Positions 24,750 through 35,989 of a DNA stretch of 64,000 nt are shown piece by piece. A program made the translations under genes and the position numbers. The notes beneath the pieces were generated by a model. It ran no database searches. It had not been told where the DNA came from and worked only from the letters and a program-made list of their open reading frames with translations. The first letter of the stretch is position 1; each line of letters begins with the position of its first letter. The DNA is from Gigaspora margarita (lineage: Eukaryota; Glomeromycota; Glomeromycetes; Diversisporales; Gigasporaceae): positions 51,487 to 115,486 of the forward strand of contig WTPW01000784.1 in NCBI GenBank assembly GCA_009809945.1, given 5' to 3'.

Positions 24750-26180
24750 TTTTTTAATCCCTAGTTATGATTTTGCCTTTTTGAGTGGGGTTTATCATAA
24801 ATTGAATTTTATTCATAGAATTTTTCATATTGCCGAAATATTTCAAATCAATTAAATTTCGCTTCATAATAAGGTAGAAATCAGGAACGTATTGACCAGT
24901 AAATTGTATTCAAATTTCTTACGATTTAAATTTCTTAACAGTTTATTATTTACAATTGATAAATTATTTAATACTGATATTAGCATTCATATATGCATAT
25001 ATGTTTGTCATTGTAACTAGAATTACAATTACAATACTATAGAATATACCGTGATTAATTATGCATAAAATCTTGAATTCAGTGAAAACTGTAAACTTGT
25101 TACAGTAATTTTATCACGATAATGTGTATTTCTATAATGCTATTTCTATAATTCCATATTGCAATATTGCTATATTGCCATAATGTTTATTGACTTTCTA
25201 TTAAGTTATTAACTTTATTAAATAACTGGTGCGAGAATTTGCAACCCATCTTATTTGTTTTTTTTTTTTATTGTCATACGTATTTGTGAGTCACTAAAAA
25301 AAAATTTTAACAAGAAATTTTTAGCTATTGCAATACGTGCAATATGCGCTAATGTTGAGTTGGTTTGTATTAGGCCTAACAAGATTTATATCTAATTTAA
25401 TGATCTCTGACGGGACTATTTCGACAGTGAAATGATATATTACAATACAATAAGCTCTCTTTAAATGAGTTTCTTGTTAACGATCTCTGAATGCTGAATG
25501 CTAAATTTTCAACATTATAATTCAAAGTTTCACCAGTCCATATGAATATATATATTTTTTTACATTATAATGAACTTGTTTCCTGCCAAGTCATTAATTC
25601 ATTATAAAAAGGTTAAATTAAAATCAATTTTAGTCTTGCAATGCATGGAATCTGAAGCCAGAAATATCTTTATTGCTAATTTTTCGTGTTAGTTGCAACT
25701 AATAATGGGATTACAGATGTTAAAAATTCAAATTTTTTCACATGCAATGATCCGTTCAAAAAAATATTATTCGTTTTTAGTCCACGCAATGTTGATTTTT
25801 CGGTTTGCACATGTAATCAGAAAATTTTGTAATTTTTTTCGGATCTATGGGAAATTCCGGAAAATCAAGGTCATCTTCGGGCGACACCGGAGAAAAAATT
25901 AAATAGCAAAAACGGAACAATTGGTACAATTGAAATTTAAAAAAAAAAAGAATTTTTTTTTTTTTTTTGAAGAATTGGGTCGGCGGGTTAGCAAAACGAA
26001 AAATTAACTTTGCTAATTAAGTATCACCTATTTTTAACATTGATAGTTGTCGTATAATATTAGATGAACCTCTGTAATTGGTAAAGGAAATGCTTATCGA
26101 TAACGGGACGAAAGGTGCAAAGGAAGATCGGGAATAAATTTCGAATGAGTCACGAGAGCAAACGCTTGAATATTATCATC
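24750..26180. other. Duplicated 3' flank of the coiled-coil gene (copy 2)
   Basis: Colinear with 14764-16140, including AATCCCTAGTTATGATTTTG just after the stop and ATGCTTATCGATAACGGGAC near 26089. No gene was recognised. Confidence 0.7.
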
Positions 26181-26303
26181 AGGTATAACGGGTAACGTGA
26201 TCGTCGGTCATCGTTATTAACGTTAGTAAGTTTAAAGTCAATAAGAAAATGTAATCGAAAATTTAATATAAACGAAGATGCAGACAGCCACTCGCCCGAA
26301 TGA

Positions 26304-27056
26304 AGCATAGTGGAAGTTGTTTTGATTGGTTGTTAAAGTACCTCGGAAAAAATGTAGATCATACCTCGGATAGATTAACGGCTATACCGGATAAAGTTTA
26401 TTCGAACTTTTAATACACTCTAAAGACGTTTTCACAGTACATTTAATACAGTTTAATAATTACTGTTCTAATTTAAATTTCACAAAGTATATATCTATAT
26501 TATTTAATACACGATAAATATATTATTTTACAAAAAATACTTTAAATCAGTTTCGCAATGCATTATTTCGCATACCTAAAAACCCTAAACACTACCACTA
26601 TTACAATTTTTTGTATCCATAAACGTTATTTTGTAAACTATATTCATAGCCTAAATATATACAATATAAGATTTTAGAAGAGTAATTCAAAATAGTACTT
26701 TTTTTTTATTTGTAAGGTAAACAAGTCCAGTTAAAACAAAATCTCACAATTTCACTTATTAATTGCTTAGATCGCCGAACCACCTTCCCGACCTTTCAAA
26801 ATATGCACTTCTGATCTAGTTTCTTGAACTGCCGTATCTCACTGTATCTCTCATTAAAAACAGTAGGTTTAAAAGCGAAAAATATGTTGATTAAGTTTGT
26901 TGTTTCGTCACGTATTACAAAAAAAAATTTTATATGGCGTGACGATTTTTACTAATAAAAGTATTTTAAAAATTACAATTGACTGTATAAATAAATGATC
27001 GTCGCCAATAATATTTATTCAAATTTTAGCCAATCAAAACGAACTTCTGCTATGCT
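26304..27056. repeat. Inverted-repeat element, about 750 bp
   Basis: The left segment AGCATAGTGGAAGTTG with TTTTGATTGG pairs with the right CCAATCAAAACGAACTTCTG plus CTATGCT. No target duplication and no coding sequence; superfamily unknown. Confidence 0.5.
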
Positions 27057-27067
27057 CCCGGTTGGAA

Positions 27068-27171
27068 TTGTATTATTTATACTTTTCGAAATTCTAATAC
27101 TAGACCAGTTCAACTATGTATACACATTACTATTGTCATTATTTGTTATTAGCCAAATTTAAAAGTTTTTA
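27068..27171 (-). repeat. Uninterrupted copy of the repeat hit by the 16356 hAT element
   Basis: Read on the minus strand, it matches the sequences joined across 16281-16355 and 17181-17215, with one AACTGGTC (27103-27110) and no insertion. It is therefore the empty form of that target repeat. Confidence 0.85.
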
Positions 27172-27365
27172 GTAGTGAATTGATACGGAATTAAGTGGAT
27201 TTAGAATTTTTATAAACCCATCATTTTAGAGTTTATTTAATCATATGCACACCAATACCCTAACCCAAATTTAACTAGGAAAATCTGAATCCACTTAAAA
27301 CCGTTCCCACTTATAACATATATATATCTATCAACCTCCTCAAAATAAGATTTAATGCTAATAAA

Positions 27366-27562
27366 ATGCAAACGTCTTATAATAATTCTTTCTAACCTAT
27401 AATTCCATTATATATGTTTAATGAAACTTTAAGTAATTTTAGACAAAATATATTCATATGATAAATAGAAATTAAGTAACAAATACTAAACCAGAATAAA
27501 TTCTGATAAAAACATAAGGACTTTACAATTTGGCTAGATCTTTTGAAAATTTTGTCAGAATT
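27366..27562 (+). pseudogene. 5' stub of a third coiled-coil gene copy
   Basis: Begins ATGCAAACGTCTTATAATAA and keeps the order of copy 2 (TTTAATGAAACTTTAAGTAA, GACTTTACAATTTGGCTAGA). It has small deletions that destroy the frame. It ends abruptly at about 27562, where the sequence switches to the 3' flank of an Hsp70 copy. Confidence 0.8.
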
Positions 27563-27673
27563 ATGAAATGAAAATAAATATTATATGAAACATGAAAGAT
27601 TGAACTAAAATAGTAATACTCAATTAAATAATATGAATATTTAAATCCACTAGAATAAAAGAATAATATAAAC

Positions 27674-29312
27674 CTATAAATCTAATTTGAATGTTGTTTT
27701 ATAAACTTTTCCATTTGTTTCATTCTTTGCTATTGCAATGATTTCCATTGCTCCAAAACATAGCTCAAGAGTCACGGGTCTATTAGTGCCTAAGTGTGTG
27801 TCTGGTAATTCAACGCGAAATTGTCCTAACTTATGCATTCCAGGTAGTGATACAAATCAATGAAAATTTTTCAATCGATTAGTTAATGGATCATTTTATC
27901 CAACTAATCGATTAGTTGAATAAATAATAAACGAAACTTGGTAAAATACACATAAGGTAGCAACTAAAACAGCCGGGTTGATATTCTTATATGATCGGTT
28001 GATTAAACGACCAATTGCCTAGTTGATTAATTGACCAATCGACTAGTTGTTTAATCGATTAGTTGGAATCGACTAATCGATTAGTCGACTAATCGATTAG
28101 TCGACTAATCGATTAATCGACTAAGTTGGGTCTGTAAAATTCAAATCGATTAGTTGTCAACTTTACAACTAATCGATTAATTCGATTTTCGATTCGTATC
28201 ACTAATTCCAGGTTCATCACAAAACTCTGCAGTTTTTTTTCGCAGTATAATAAAAGTTAAAAAGCATTCCAGTCTGATCCGGATCAAATGGATACATCCT
28301 AGCGTAAAATCGTTGATTTACTTCCACTTGGATGCCTCTTTTAGCCATCAAGCGAAACTTTTCTATACGTCTGTTTGATGTTTTGCGTGATGGAGGATCA
28401 CCTTCTTGAAATTTTGGATTATGATCAAACCCATAGGTCCATTTTAATACACGATTTTTAACTGCATCCATATCTAGTCCATACCCAACTGCCCCACGTT
28501 CTATTGCCGCCATCGGATATGGTTGGAACTGCAACTTTACACTGTGAAAACCACTGCTTAATTCTTTGTTGGAGGTACCTAGATTCACTAAAACCTCCAA
28601 CCAAGAACATTACAGTGCATTTACTTGCATCAAGCTGAGCACTTATTAATCGAAGAATTTTATTTACAACAGGATCGAAAAAGCTTTTAACGGTTTCAAA
28701 ATCAATTTCGATCTCCCAATCCTCTTCTTCTAATTCATCTAGAATACTACCACTGACATATTGTTTTAAAGATGGGCATACTTTCTCAATATCCAAAATA
28801 TATTTTCTGAATTCTGATTCTTCTCCGCGTTCACAAAATTGTTGAGTCATATAACTAAGATGGCCATAATGTTTTTCAAGTAACATTTTTATTGCATGCT
28901 TTCCGACCTTGCCTTCGAGAAATTTTAAAAATTCTTTGTCTACATAAGTACCTCCACAAAAATCTCCAGAACGTTCTGTGTCTTCTCCAGTTGATTATTG
29001 TCAAGCAGCTTTCTTACTGTCAAATCTACTGTTCCACCACCGCAGTCAACAACTAAATATTTGTCTTATTGAGAAGAATGAAATATCGTAATGTTTAATA
29101 AATTTATTACTGTTTAACATATGAATAATATCATAAGCATCCTCCAGTTTTCAACCCATGCTCTTTTGACACATTCATACAATGTATGGCTGCAGCTTCA
29201 GCTAATATATCAATAAATATTTCAAAATAGTATATAAATAAATATCATTCTGGAAAATGTGATAAAATTATATACACTTACAGTTCAATGTTTTGTGTGC
29301 CAGAATTTTTGA
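27674..29312 (-). pseudogene. Decayed third copy of the HSPA12-type Hsp70 gene
   Basis: Colinear on the minus strand with exons 6-8 of the intact gene (4774-6150): the TTFKLDL end, the LVGGFSES motif and the VDCGGGT region are all recognisable. A frameshift splits the central part (frames 28886-28458 and 28600-28217), the adenosine motif reads LVGGFSES, and a stretch in the last exon is deleted near 28830. A 360-bp hAT MITE interrupts the last exon. The 5' half is missing beyond about 29312, where a LINE-like sequence begins. Introns 6 and 7 are still visible. Confidence 0.9.
27845..28204. mobile_element. hAT MITE inside the Hsp70 pseudogene, 360 bp
   Basis: The ends TAGTGATACAAATC and GATTCGTATCACTA are inverted repeats. 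Perfect 8-bp duplications ATTCCAGG (27837-27844, 28205-28212) are made of Hsp70 coding sequence. The interior is a dense array of CGATTAGT and its complement. Confidence 0.95.
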
Positions 29313-30445
29313 GTTTCTTATAATTTTGTCTATTCAAAAAAAGTATCAAATAATTTTGTTTTTCAAGTAAAATAGATCAAAAACAATTTCATATTTAAAT
29401 TTTAATTTTGGATATTAGAACCCAAGATAATTTTGTTCTTATATATATTAGAAACCAGAGTTCCAAATCAGATATTGAGATAATTGAAATAGAGTTAAAA
29501 AAGATTTCTCCTTTTAGGTTTGACTCTCTGGTAGAAGATTCTGGTACTATAGAAGGTGTAGTAGAACATAAAACTTTAAAGTCTTTGTCTAAAGTTGTAG
29601 AAGCACTAGCAGAAGTATACATTTGATTATATATACTATTTTGTAAAACTTATACTTTTATAGTCCTTTATGAGTTGTTTTATCGATATTTTCTTTGGAT
29701 TTTTCAAAATTTTGCTAAAAAATAGAAAATTCAGCTTATTCCCAAAAGATCCGCAATGTTTATTTTGTTCAAATTGGGAAGGTACCTATCTAAATAAAAC
29801 AAGTCATAAGTAAGTTTCAGGTTTTGTAAAATAAACAATAAAAGATATGTGAGTTAGTATAAAAAAAAAATTTGAAACAAAATTTCTTTCTTGGTTTTCT
29901 TTTAGGCATAGTTTATTTTCTTTTTTTCTATCTTATATATAAATATAGTTCTTTGATAAAGTTTAATACTTTATACAGGCTATATAATTTTTAAATTAGT
30001 TTTACAAATGATGTCAATTTTGTTTTCTTTTCTTTGTTTTGTTTATCTTCTTATTTTATATTTGTTTGCTTTTGGTTTTTTTTTAGGTTTTGTAGTATTA
30101 TCCTTATTTTTCTTTTTCCTTTTTATTTTCTAGAATACTATCTGTTCATATAGGTGGAATCTAAATGCTCCTTGTTCTAGAAACTAAATAAAGGATTAAA
30201 AAGAAGTTACAATATTGACAATGTATCCAACTGCTTGCAAAGTATTAAGGGAGGTGGAAATATATTAAGTTCTTAGCAAGTTAAGAACCCTGAAGAAATC
30301 AAAGTGTTGGTATGCAGATCACATCTGGGTTTTAGATTGGGTAAGTCTTTGTTAAAGAGAAATGGTTTAATACAAACTGATCTTGTATTTTTGTAGTATA
30401 ATATATTCTCAATAAACAAAGACAGATTGCTGAAACAAAAAAAAA
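29313..30445 (+). mobile_element. Possible LINE 3' tail
   Basis: The segment truncates the Hsp70 pseudogene at its left edge and ends in AATAAACAAAGACAG followed closely by a short A-run (30437-30446), as 5'-truncated LINEs do. A small open frame (29408-29626, VEDSGTIEGVVEHKTLKSLS) could be a remnant of its last coding region. No reverse transcriptase motif is present, so the call is tentative. Confidence 0.3.
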
Positions 30446-30682
30446 CAAATAATAAATAATAAAATACATAATATAAATAAATATTTTATATTATATATAT
30501 TTGAGATAAAAAACCTTAATTAAGAAAAAAATTTCAATATATTTAATATAAACTTATCTAAAGCTGATTCAAAATTTTGTGAAAATAATGCATTAAATGT
30601 GTCTTTTGTAAATAAAATTCCCTAAATTAAGCCATAAATATATTCTAACTCTATTAGAATGATTATATTTTTTAACTGCAAT

Positions 30683-30976
30683 TAGGGTTCCTCAAACTCA
30701 AATAAAACAAATATTAGGCATATTTGAATTTGATCAAATCAAATAAACCTTGATTTGAATTTGATTTGAATTAAAAATTCTGTATTTGAATTTAATTTAT
30801 TCAAAATTTTTAAAATTTATAAATTTTTTAAATTAAATCAAAAACTTCAAATATTTGATCAAATCAAATCAAATATTATTAATTTGAATTTAATTTGATT
30901 TGAAAATTTTGTATTTGAATTTGATTTGAGATCAAATATTTGATCAAATCAAATCAAATCAAATTGTAGAACCCTA
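30683..30976. mobile_element. hAT MITE, 294 bp
   Basis: The ends TAGGGTTCC and GAACCCTA are inverted repeats. Perfect 8-bp duplications ACTGCAAT (30675-30682, 30977-30984). The body consists mostly of CAAATCAAAT/ATTTGATTTG words in both orientations. Confidence 0.92.
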
Positions 30977-31200
30977 ACTGCAATATCTAAATTTTAATTA
31001 TTTGTTGCCAAATTTTAGCTGCTGAAATTGCAATTCTTAAAAATTGAGTTTTTTATTTCTAACACCAAAGAAAATATAAAAACTAAAATATAACCTATGT
31101 AAATATGTATGTTTTCTCATAGCAGGACACAAATATTTATGTACTAGCATGTTAGCATAATCTACAATAACATATTTTATAAAATTTAATCTCAAATAGT

Positions 31201-32346
31201 TTCAGGTTTCAGATAAGGTTTCAGGTTTTGGATGTATAAAAAAAATATGTTCTCAGTTTTAGTTATGTGTGAAGATTATAGTTTTCACTAAAAATAAAAA
31301 TTTTCAAAAATTTAAATCAAGATATCTCAATAACACCTGAACAAATTTGACAAAAGTTTCTTATTTGAATACTAAGGGTTTATATGATCCAGAAAAAAAG
31401 TTTCATTAAATTTGGTCAGGTGTTTTTTAAATAACTTTACTCAAATTTTGGGAAATTTGATGCAACTTTAATTTTTGATAGATATTAGATTTTTTAAAAA
31501 ATTTGAGTGAAGATATCTCAACAACCAGCTAATTATATCTGATTCAAATTTTTTTATTTGAATTCTATAAGTCCATAGAAGTTAAATAAAAAGTTTCTTC
31601 AAATTTAGTTAGAAGCTTGTGGAGATATTTTCACTCAAATTTTGAGAAAAAATTCAATACAATTCTTGATTTGATAGGTGTTTTGATTTTTTTAAAAATT
31701 TGAATAAAGATACCTTGACAACTACCCTACTAAATTTAGTAAAACATTTTTATTCAATTCTATAAATCTGTAGAATTCAAACAAAAAAATTTTCATCAAA
31801 ATTGATCAGACGGTTGTTGAGATACCTTCACTCAAATTTTGAAAAAAATTTGGCATTAATTCTGTTTCGATTTTTCTTTAACTTTGAGCAATGATATCTC
31901 TACACCTATTTGTTCAAATTCAATAAAACATTTTTATTTGAATTCTATGCATTCATAGATTTCAAATGAAAAATATTTCATTGAATTTGAACAAGTGGGT
32001 GTAGAGATATCTTTGCTCAAAGTTAAAGAAAAATCAAAGCACCCATCAAAATAGAAGTTATGCCAAATTTTTCAAAATTTGAGTGAAAATATCTTGACAC
32101 CCACCCAACCAAATCAATAAAAGTTTTTTTTCTAGATCATATTATTCCTTAGAATTAAAATAAGAAAGTTTTGTCAAATTTTTTCAGATGGTTTTTGAGA
32201 TATCTTGATTTGAAGTTTTGAAAATTTTTATTTTTAGTGAAAATTACAATCTTAAACACATGACTAAAAACAGAGCATGGATTTTTTTATGTGTTTCAGA
32301 CAAGGTTTCAGAGTTCAGATGAGGTTTCAGAAGTTATAATCTGAAA
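31201..32346. repeat. Large inverted-repeat element with internal tandem palindromes
   Basis: Both edges carry several GGTTTCAGA words, then TTTTCACTAAAAATAAAAAT pairs with ATTTTTATTTTTAGTGAAAA. Inside are about five diverged units of roughly 190 bp built around GATATCTCAACAACC and GAATTCTATAGATTCATAG-like palindromes. The same unit family fills the MULE-like element at 55346-56768. No target duplication was found. Confidence 0.7.
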
Positions 32347-32355
32347 CCCAAAAGG

Positions 32356-32932
32356 CAGTGTTGTACATTTTGGCTGTCCACAGCCTTTTTTGGGGGTTGT
32401 CTAAAGCCATGTACCCACGTGACATTTTTGTGTAAATCAACCAACCGGAGTCACGAAATTTTGTTTACACGGATCAGCCCGAAGAAAACAAAAAACAAAA
32501 AAAAATGCAAGAACATAAAAATGGCAGTTTAAACCTGTCCTGGGCCATTAATAAAAAATGTTGGGAAGGCAATTTTACCTATATGTTTGTCCTAACCCTG
32601 ACCCTAATGCAAAACAGGCTCTAACCCTAATGTTAATAAATTTTCAAAAAATCATGTGGGTACATGGCTTTAGCCATCACCCTTTTTTGGCTTGTCCATG
32701 TCCAAAATTGTCCAAATGTCCAAGATTGTCCAAAGCTTGTCCAGGCTTTAATAATTAATAAAACTACCTAAAAAATATATAACTATATATTTTATTAGGT
32801 GCTAAATGCATTCCAGTTAAAATTAAAATAGGTTATTTAAATAAAATTTTAAGTAATTTTACTTTATTTAATTGCCCAAAATTGTCCAAAACTGTCCAAA
32901 TTATTGTCCAAAGCTGTCCTGTGACAACATTG
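32356..32932. mobile_element. hAT element, 577 bp
   Basis: The ends CAGTGTTGT and ACAACATTG are inverted, with perfect 8-bp duplications CCAAAAGG (32348-32355, 32933-32940). TTGTCCAAA words dominate both subterminal regions. It is inserted near the right edge of the GGTTTCAGA element, whose sequence continues after 32940. Confidence 0.9.
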
Positions 32933-32940
32933 CCAAAAGG

Positions 32941-33305
32941 TTTCAGTGTCCAACTCTAGACTAGACCCAGACCAAACTTATGATTGAGTTTGAGTCTGGT
33001 CTGAGTTTGAATTTAGTAAAATATAAAGTTTGAGTCTGGGTCTGAACTCGACTGGACTGGACCAGAACAAACCTGGACTCAGAAAAAGCAATGCAATATG
33101 CTACACTACAACTTTTTGATTCTGGGATTGACAGCTCCAAATTAGGAATACAAATAGCGATATATAATCACTTTTGAGTAATAAATAAAAATAATAATTT
33201 ATCAAATAGTATTTCAAAAAAATCTTTAGCTTACAAAACTAATAATAAGTCTAGAAACATATATACAACATTACAAAATTTTATAAATGTTACAAACATG
33301 GATTC
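32941..33305. other. GTCTGGTCTGAG-rich segment and 3' flank of the RNase III gene
   Basis: 32950-33080 is packed with GTCTGG/CCAGAC words in both orientations, resembling a hAT subterminal region. No complete element could be delimited. The remaining bases up to 33305 show nothing. Confidence 0.45.
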
Positions 33306-33308
33306 TTG

Positions 33309-34377
33309 CTAAGTAAGACGATTGCCATCTCGAATCCATGCCATCGCAAAATATTCAGATGCTATCTTATATGAATCATTTAGAATTTTATTTCCGGATG
33401 CAATACCATTAATTATTAGATCTAATAATGGAGTCATTAGCTTATCAAGATACCTGCATAAGGCTAGTTCCCCACTTGTCAAATAGTATGTGCCAATATA
33501 TGCTTCGAGTGCATCAGCATGAACTTTCTTTATTTTTGAGGACTCCATACCATTGAGTTTATGAATTCCAAGTGTGATGGAATATGCAGCCAAAATTTTA
33601 TTGGTAGCAATATTCCTTACGCCTAATCCAATTGTATCTGCACAATGCTTTTGGAGGTATTTTGGTTCAGATATTTTAAAGAGACAGGACATAAGCACTC
33701 TATCTCCTAAAAATTCTAGGGTCTCCCAAGACTTTTTATGCAAAGGACGGCACGTTGCCATCTCTGCAAACAAAGATTCATGGATTTTGGGAACAGGTGG
33801 TAAATCTTGTCTCAAAATTTTTGTTACTTCAACGATAAATTAATAAAAATATGTAGTTATTTTAATTTAATACAGTAAAACAAATCTATTATAATTCTTA
33901 TAATTACCGTTAGTAGGATTTCTACATTTCTTCGATACTTTAACACCTTTTTCTGCATTCTCTGTAAATTTTTTATTTAATCGTAATGAACAAGTTTTAA
34001 TCATCTTATATGTGAGTGAATCCGTAAATTATATAGATTTTGTAGTTACCTAGTCTGACTTTTTTAGTGCATATTGATTCATTTTCATTTTTGCATTTTT
34101 TAAATAAATATTTCCTTTTGTGGCTTTTTTTATCGTCTTCTTCACATTCAATTACGAAAGGAAATTCTTTTGAATCTCCAGGATAATTTTTGTACTCGCA
34201 AAAATGATCTTTGAGATTGCTAATTGCTTTGTCAATGACCATAACTAAGTGCTTATCTTCATTTTTATCCAATTTTTTTTGTGATTCATTAAGAGCATTT
34301 TTTAACATGTTCAGAGCATGTCTTCGCATTAAAGTATAGTTTGTTTCGTTAAAATTTTTAATAATACGCAAGGACAT
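33309..34377 (-). CDS. RNase III-domain protein, 3 exons
   Basis: Exons on the minus strand: 34377-34050, 33961-33908 and 33826-33309. The joined frame has 900 nt and encodes 299 residues. The C-terminal half is an RNase III domain: LEFLGD (about 164-169) and HADALEAYIG (about 230-239) supply the four acidic metal-binding positions (E165, D169, D232, E235), so cleavage of double-stranded RNA is plausible. The N-terminal ~125 residues are Lys/Glu-rich and unrecognised. There is no double-stranded-RNA-binding domain, unlike bacterial RNase III; the length resembles stand-alone or ribosomal RNase III-like proteins. Introns are 88 and 81 nt with GT-AG borders. Start chosen as the first ATG of the open frame (MSLRIIKNF). 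Confidence 0.85.
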
Positions 34378-35015
34378 GATTTTAGCTAACGATTTGTCAA
34401 AAAGTTGAAATTTACGTTAAACTAAGAGCCTTTATACGATCTATGTGCATTCAAAATTATATGTATGTTTTTATTACACTAAATATATTCGAATAATGTA
34501 ATCAATCGATAAAGATTACGAATTTAATTTAGATATCATTTTCATGATCTAATTCAACGTTATTATCAAAATTAGATAAAATTAAGAACGTGAAGTTTAT
34601 ATGGATTAAAAACGAATGAAAACCCATTAAATAGTTGATTATAGCGAGACTTAAAAGGTTATTTTATTTGATATATTAGAAATTAAACTAAATTTGTGAT
34701 TTTGTGAGTGAATTTAACTTTTGAAAAAGTTTATTATTATTTGCTGTCGGGGATGATGCTGAAATTTGGAATCTCGATTTGAAACTAATAAGCCCTGCTA
34801 AAATGGCATACGGTACCATAAATTTGTACAAGGTTTGTCTCGACGGCTACTTAGTTGAACAAATTTAATACCGTATTATGATTTTTATAAAAGGTCAATT
34901 TTTCTTCTATGTTGCATTTTATTGCTTTCGTTTTGTATCTTACAGTATTTGCACACGAAATTAAAAAAAAAGAAAAGGAAAAATATATTTAGCTTATTGA
35001 CGAATAACTTAGGCC

Positions 35016-35208
35016 TAGTGATGTGCCATTTATATGATACCTGAAAATTTTAGCGTACAATACGTACAGTACGTACTGTACGTACCGTACGTATAGTTCT
35101 TTTCTGGCTTCTGATTGGCTGGAACAAGTGATCGGCAAAAATTTTAGCGTACAGTACGTACAGTACGTACAGTACAGTACGTATAGTACTGTACGCGGCA
35201 CATCACTA
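35016..35208. mobile_element. hAT MITE, 193 bp
   Basis: The ends TAGTGATGTGCC and GGCACATCACTA are inverted, with perfect 8-bp duplications CTTAGGCC (35008-35015, 35209-35216). Subterminal regions are repeats of GTACAGTACGTAC, which also create spurious Tyr/Val/Leu-rich open frames. Confidence 0.95.
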
Positions 35209-35517
35209 CTTAGGCCGATTTTTAGTATAACTATCAAACTTAGTATCGTTATAATTCAAGTCCACTAAAAGACCTTAATTAATAGTATACTTTACGTTTA
35301 TAAAGAAACAAAAATAAATTATATTGTCCGTTAAAAGCTGTTTATTGTTTAAATATAACTTTTCGACTTATTTATATTTTTAAGAGTAAATTGTCTTAGT
35401 TCTTTATATAATGTTATTTTTTATTATCAAAAAAATTATTCTATACCAAAATGAAAGTTCATTAACGCCCATTGCATTTTTATAGTGAACGATTTATTAT
35501 ATAATTTGAAAATTTTA

Positions 35518-35664
35518 AGTTATTTATATCCAGAGTTAATTATAGAGAGGTTCGTTGTATAGGGTAACTATATACAAAAAAATTCATTGAATAAAAATAA
35601 ATTGTTTTCATTAAATAGTTTTTTTTAAAAAAAATTTCATTAAATAAATAATATGAACCTGTTA

Positions 35665-35703
<39 letters not shown>

Positions 35704-35907
35704 ATATCGTTAAATTTATTAAGTAATTGAAATACAAATCTATTAAATNAGTTATTTATATCCAGAGTTAATTATAGAGAGGTTCGTTGTATAGGGTAAC
35801 TATATACAAAAAAATTCATTGAATAAAAATAAATTGTTTATTGAATACATAATTTTTTAAAAAAATATTTGTTTCATTAATAAATAAAATATATAAATTA
35901 AAATATA

Positions 35908-35944
<37 letters not shown>

Positions 35945-35989
35945 ATATCGTTAAATTTATTAAGTAATTGAAATACAAATCTATTAAAT
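35518..35989. repeat. Direct duplication joined by a single N
   Basis: Copy A (35518-35748) and copy B (35750-35989) share AGTTATTTATATCCAGAG at their starts, a long T-run, and ATACAAATCTATTAAAT at their ends. The N at 35749 sits exactly between them. This looks like two overlapping contig ends that were not merged across the T-run. The sequence includes a pogo-like end (AGAGAGGTTCGTTG before TA). Confidence 0.8.

Noticed and set aside
29395-29626. Overlapping open frames on both strands as a small gene
   Set aside because: No start context or homologue was recognised; I kept it only as a possible LINE remnant.
31201-32957. hAT element ending at TGTCCAACTCTA (32957)
   Set aside because: The right tip looks hAT-like, but no matching left tip or 8-bp duplication could be found.
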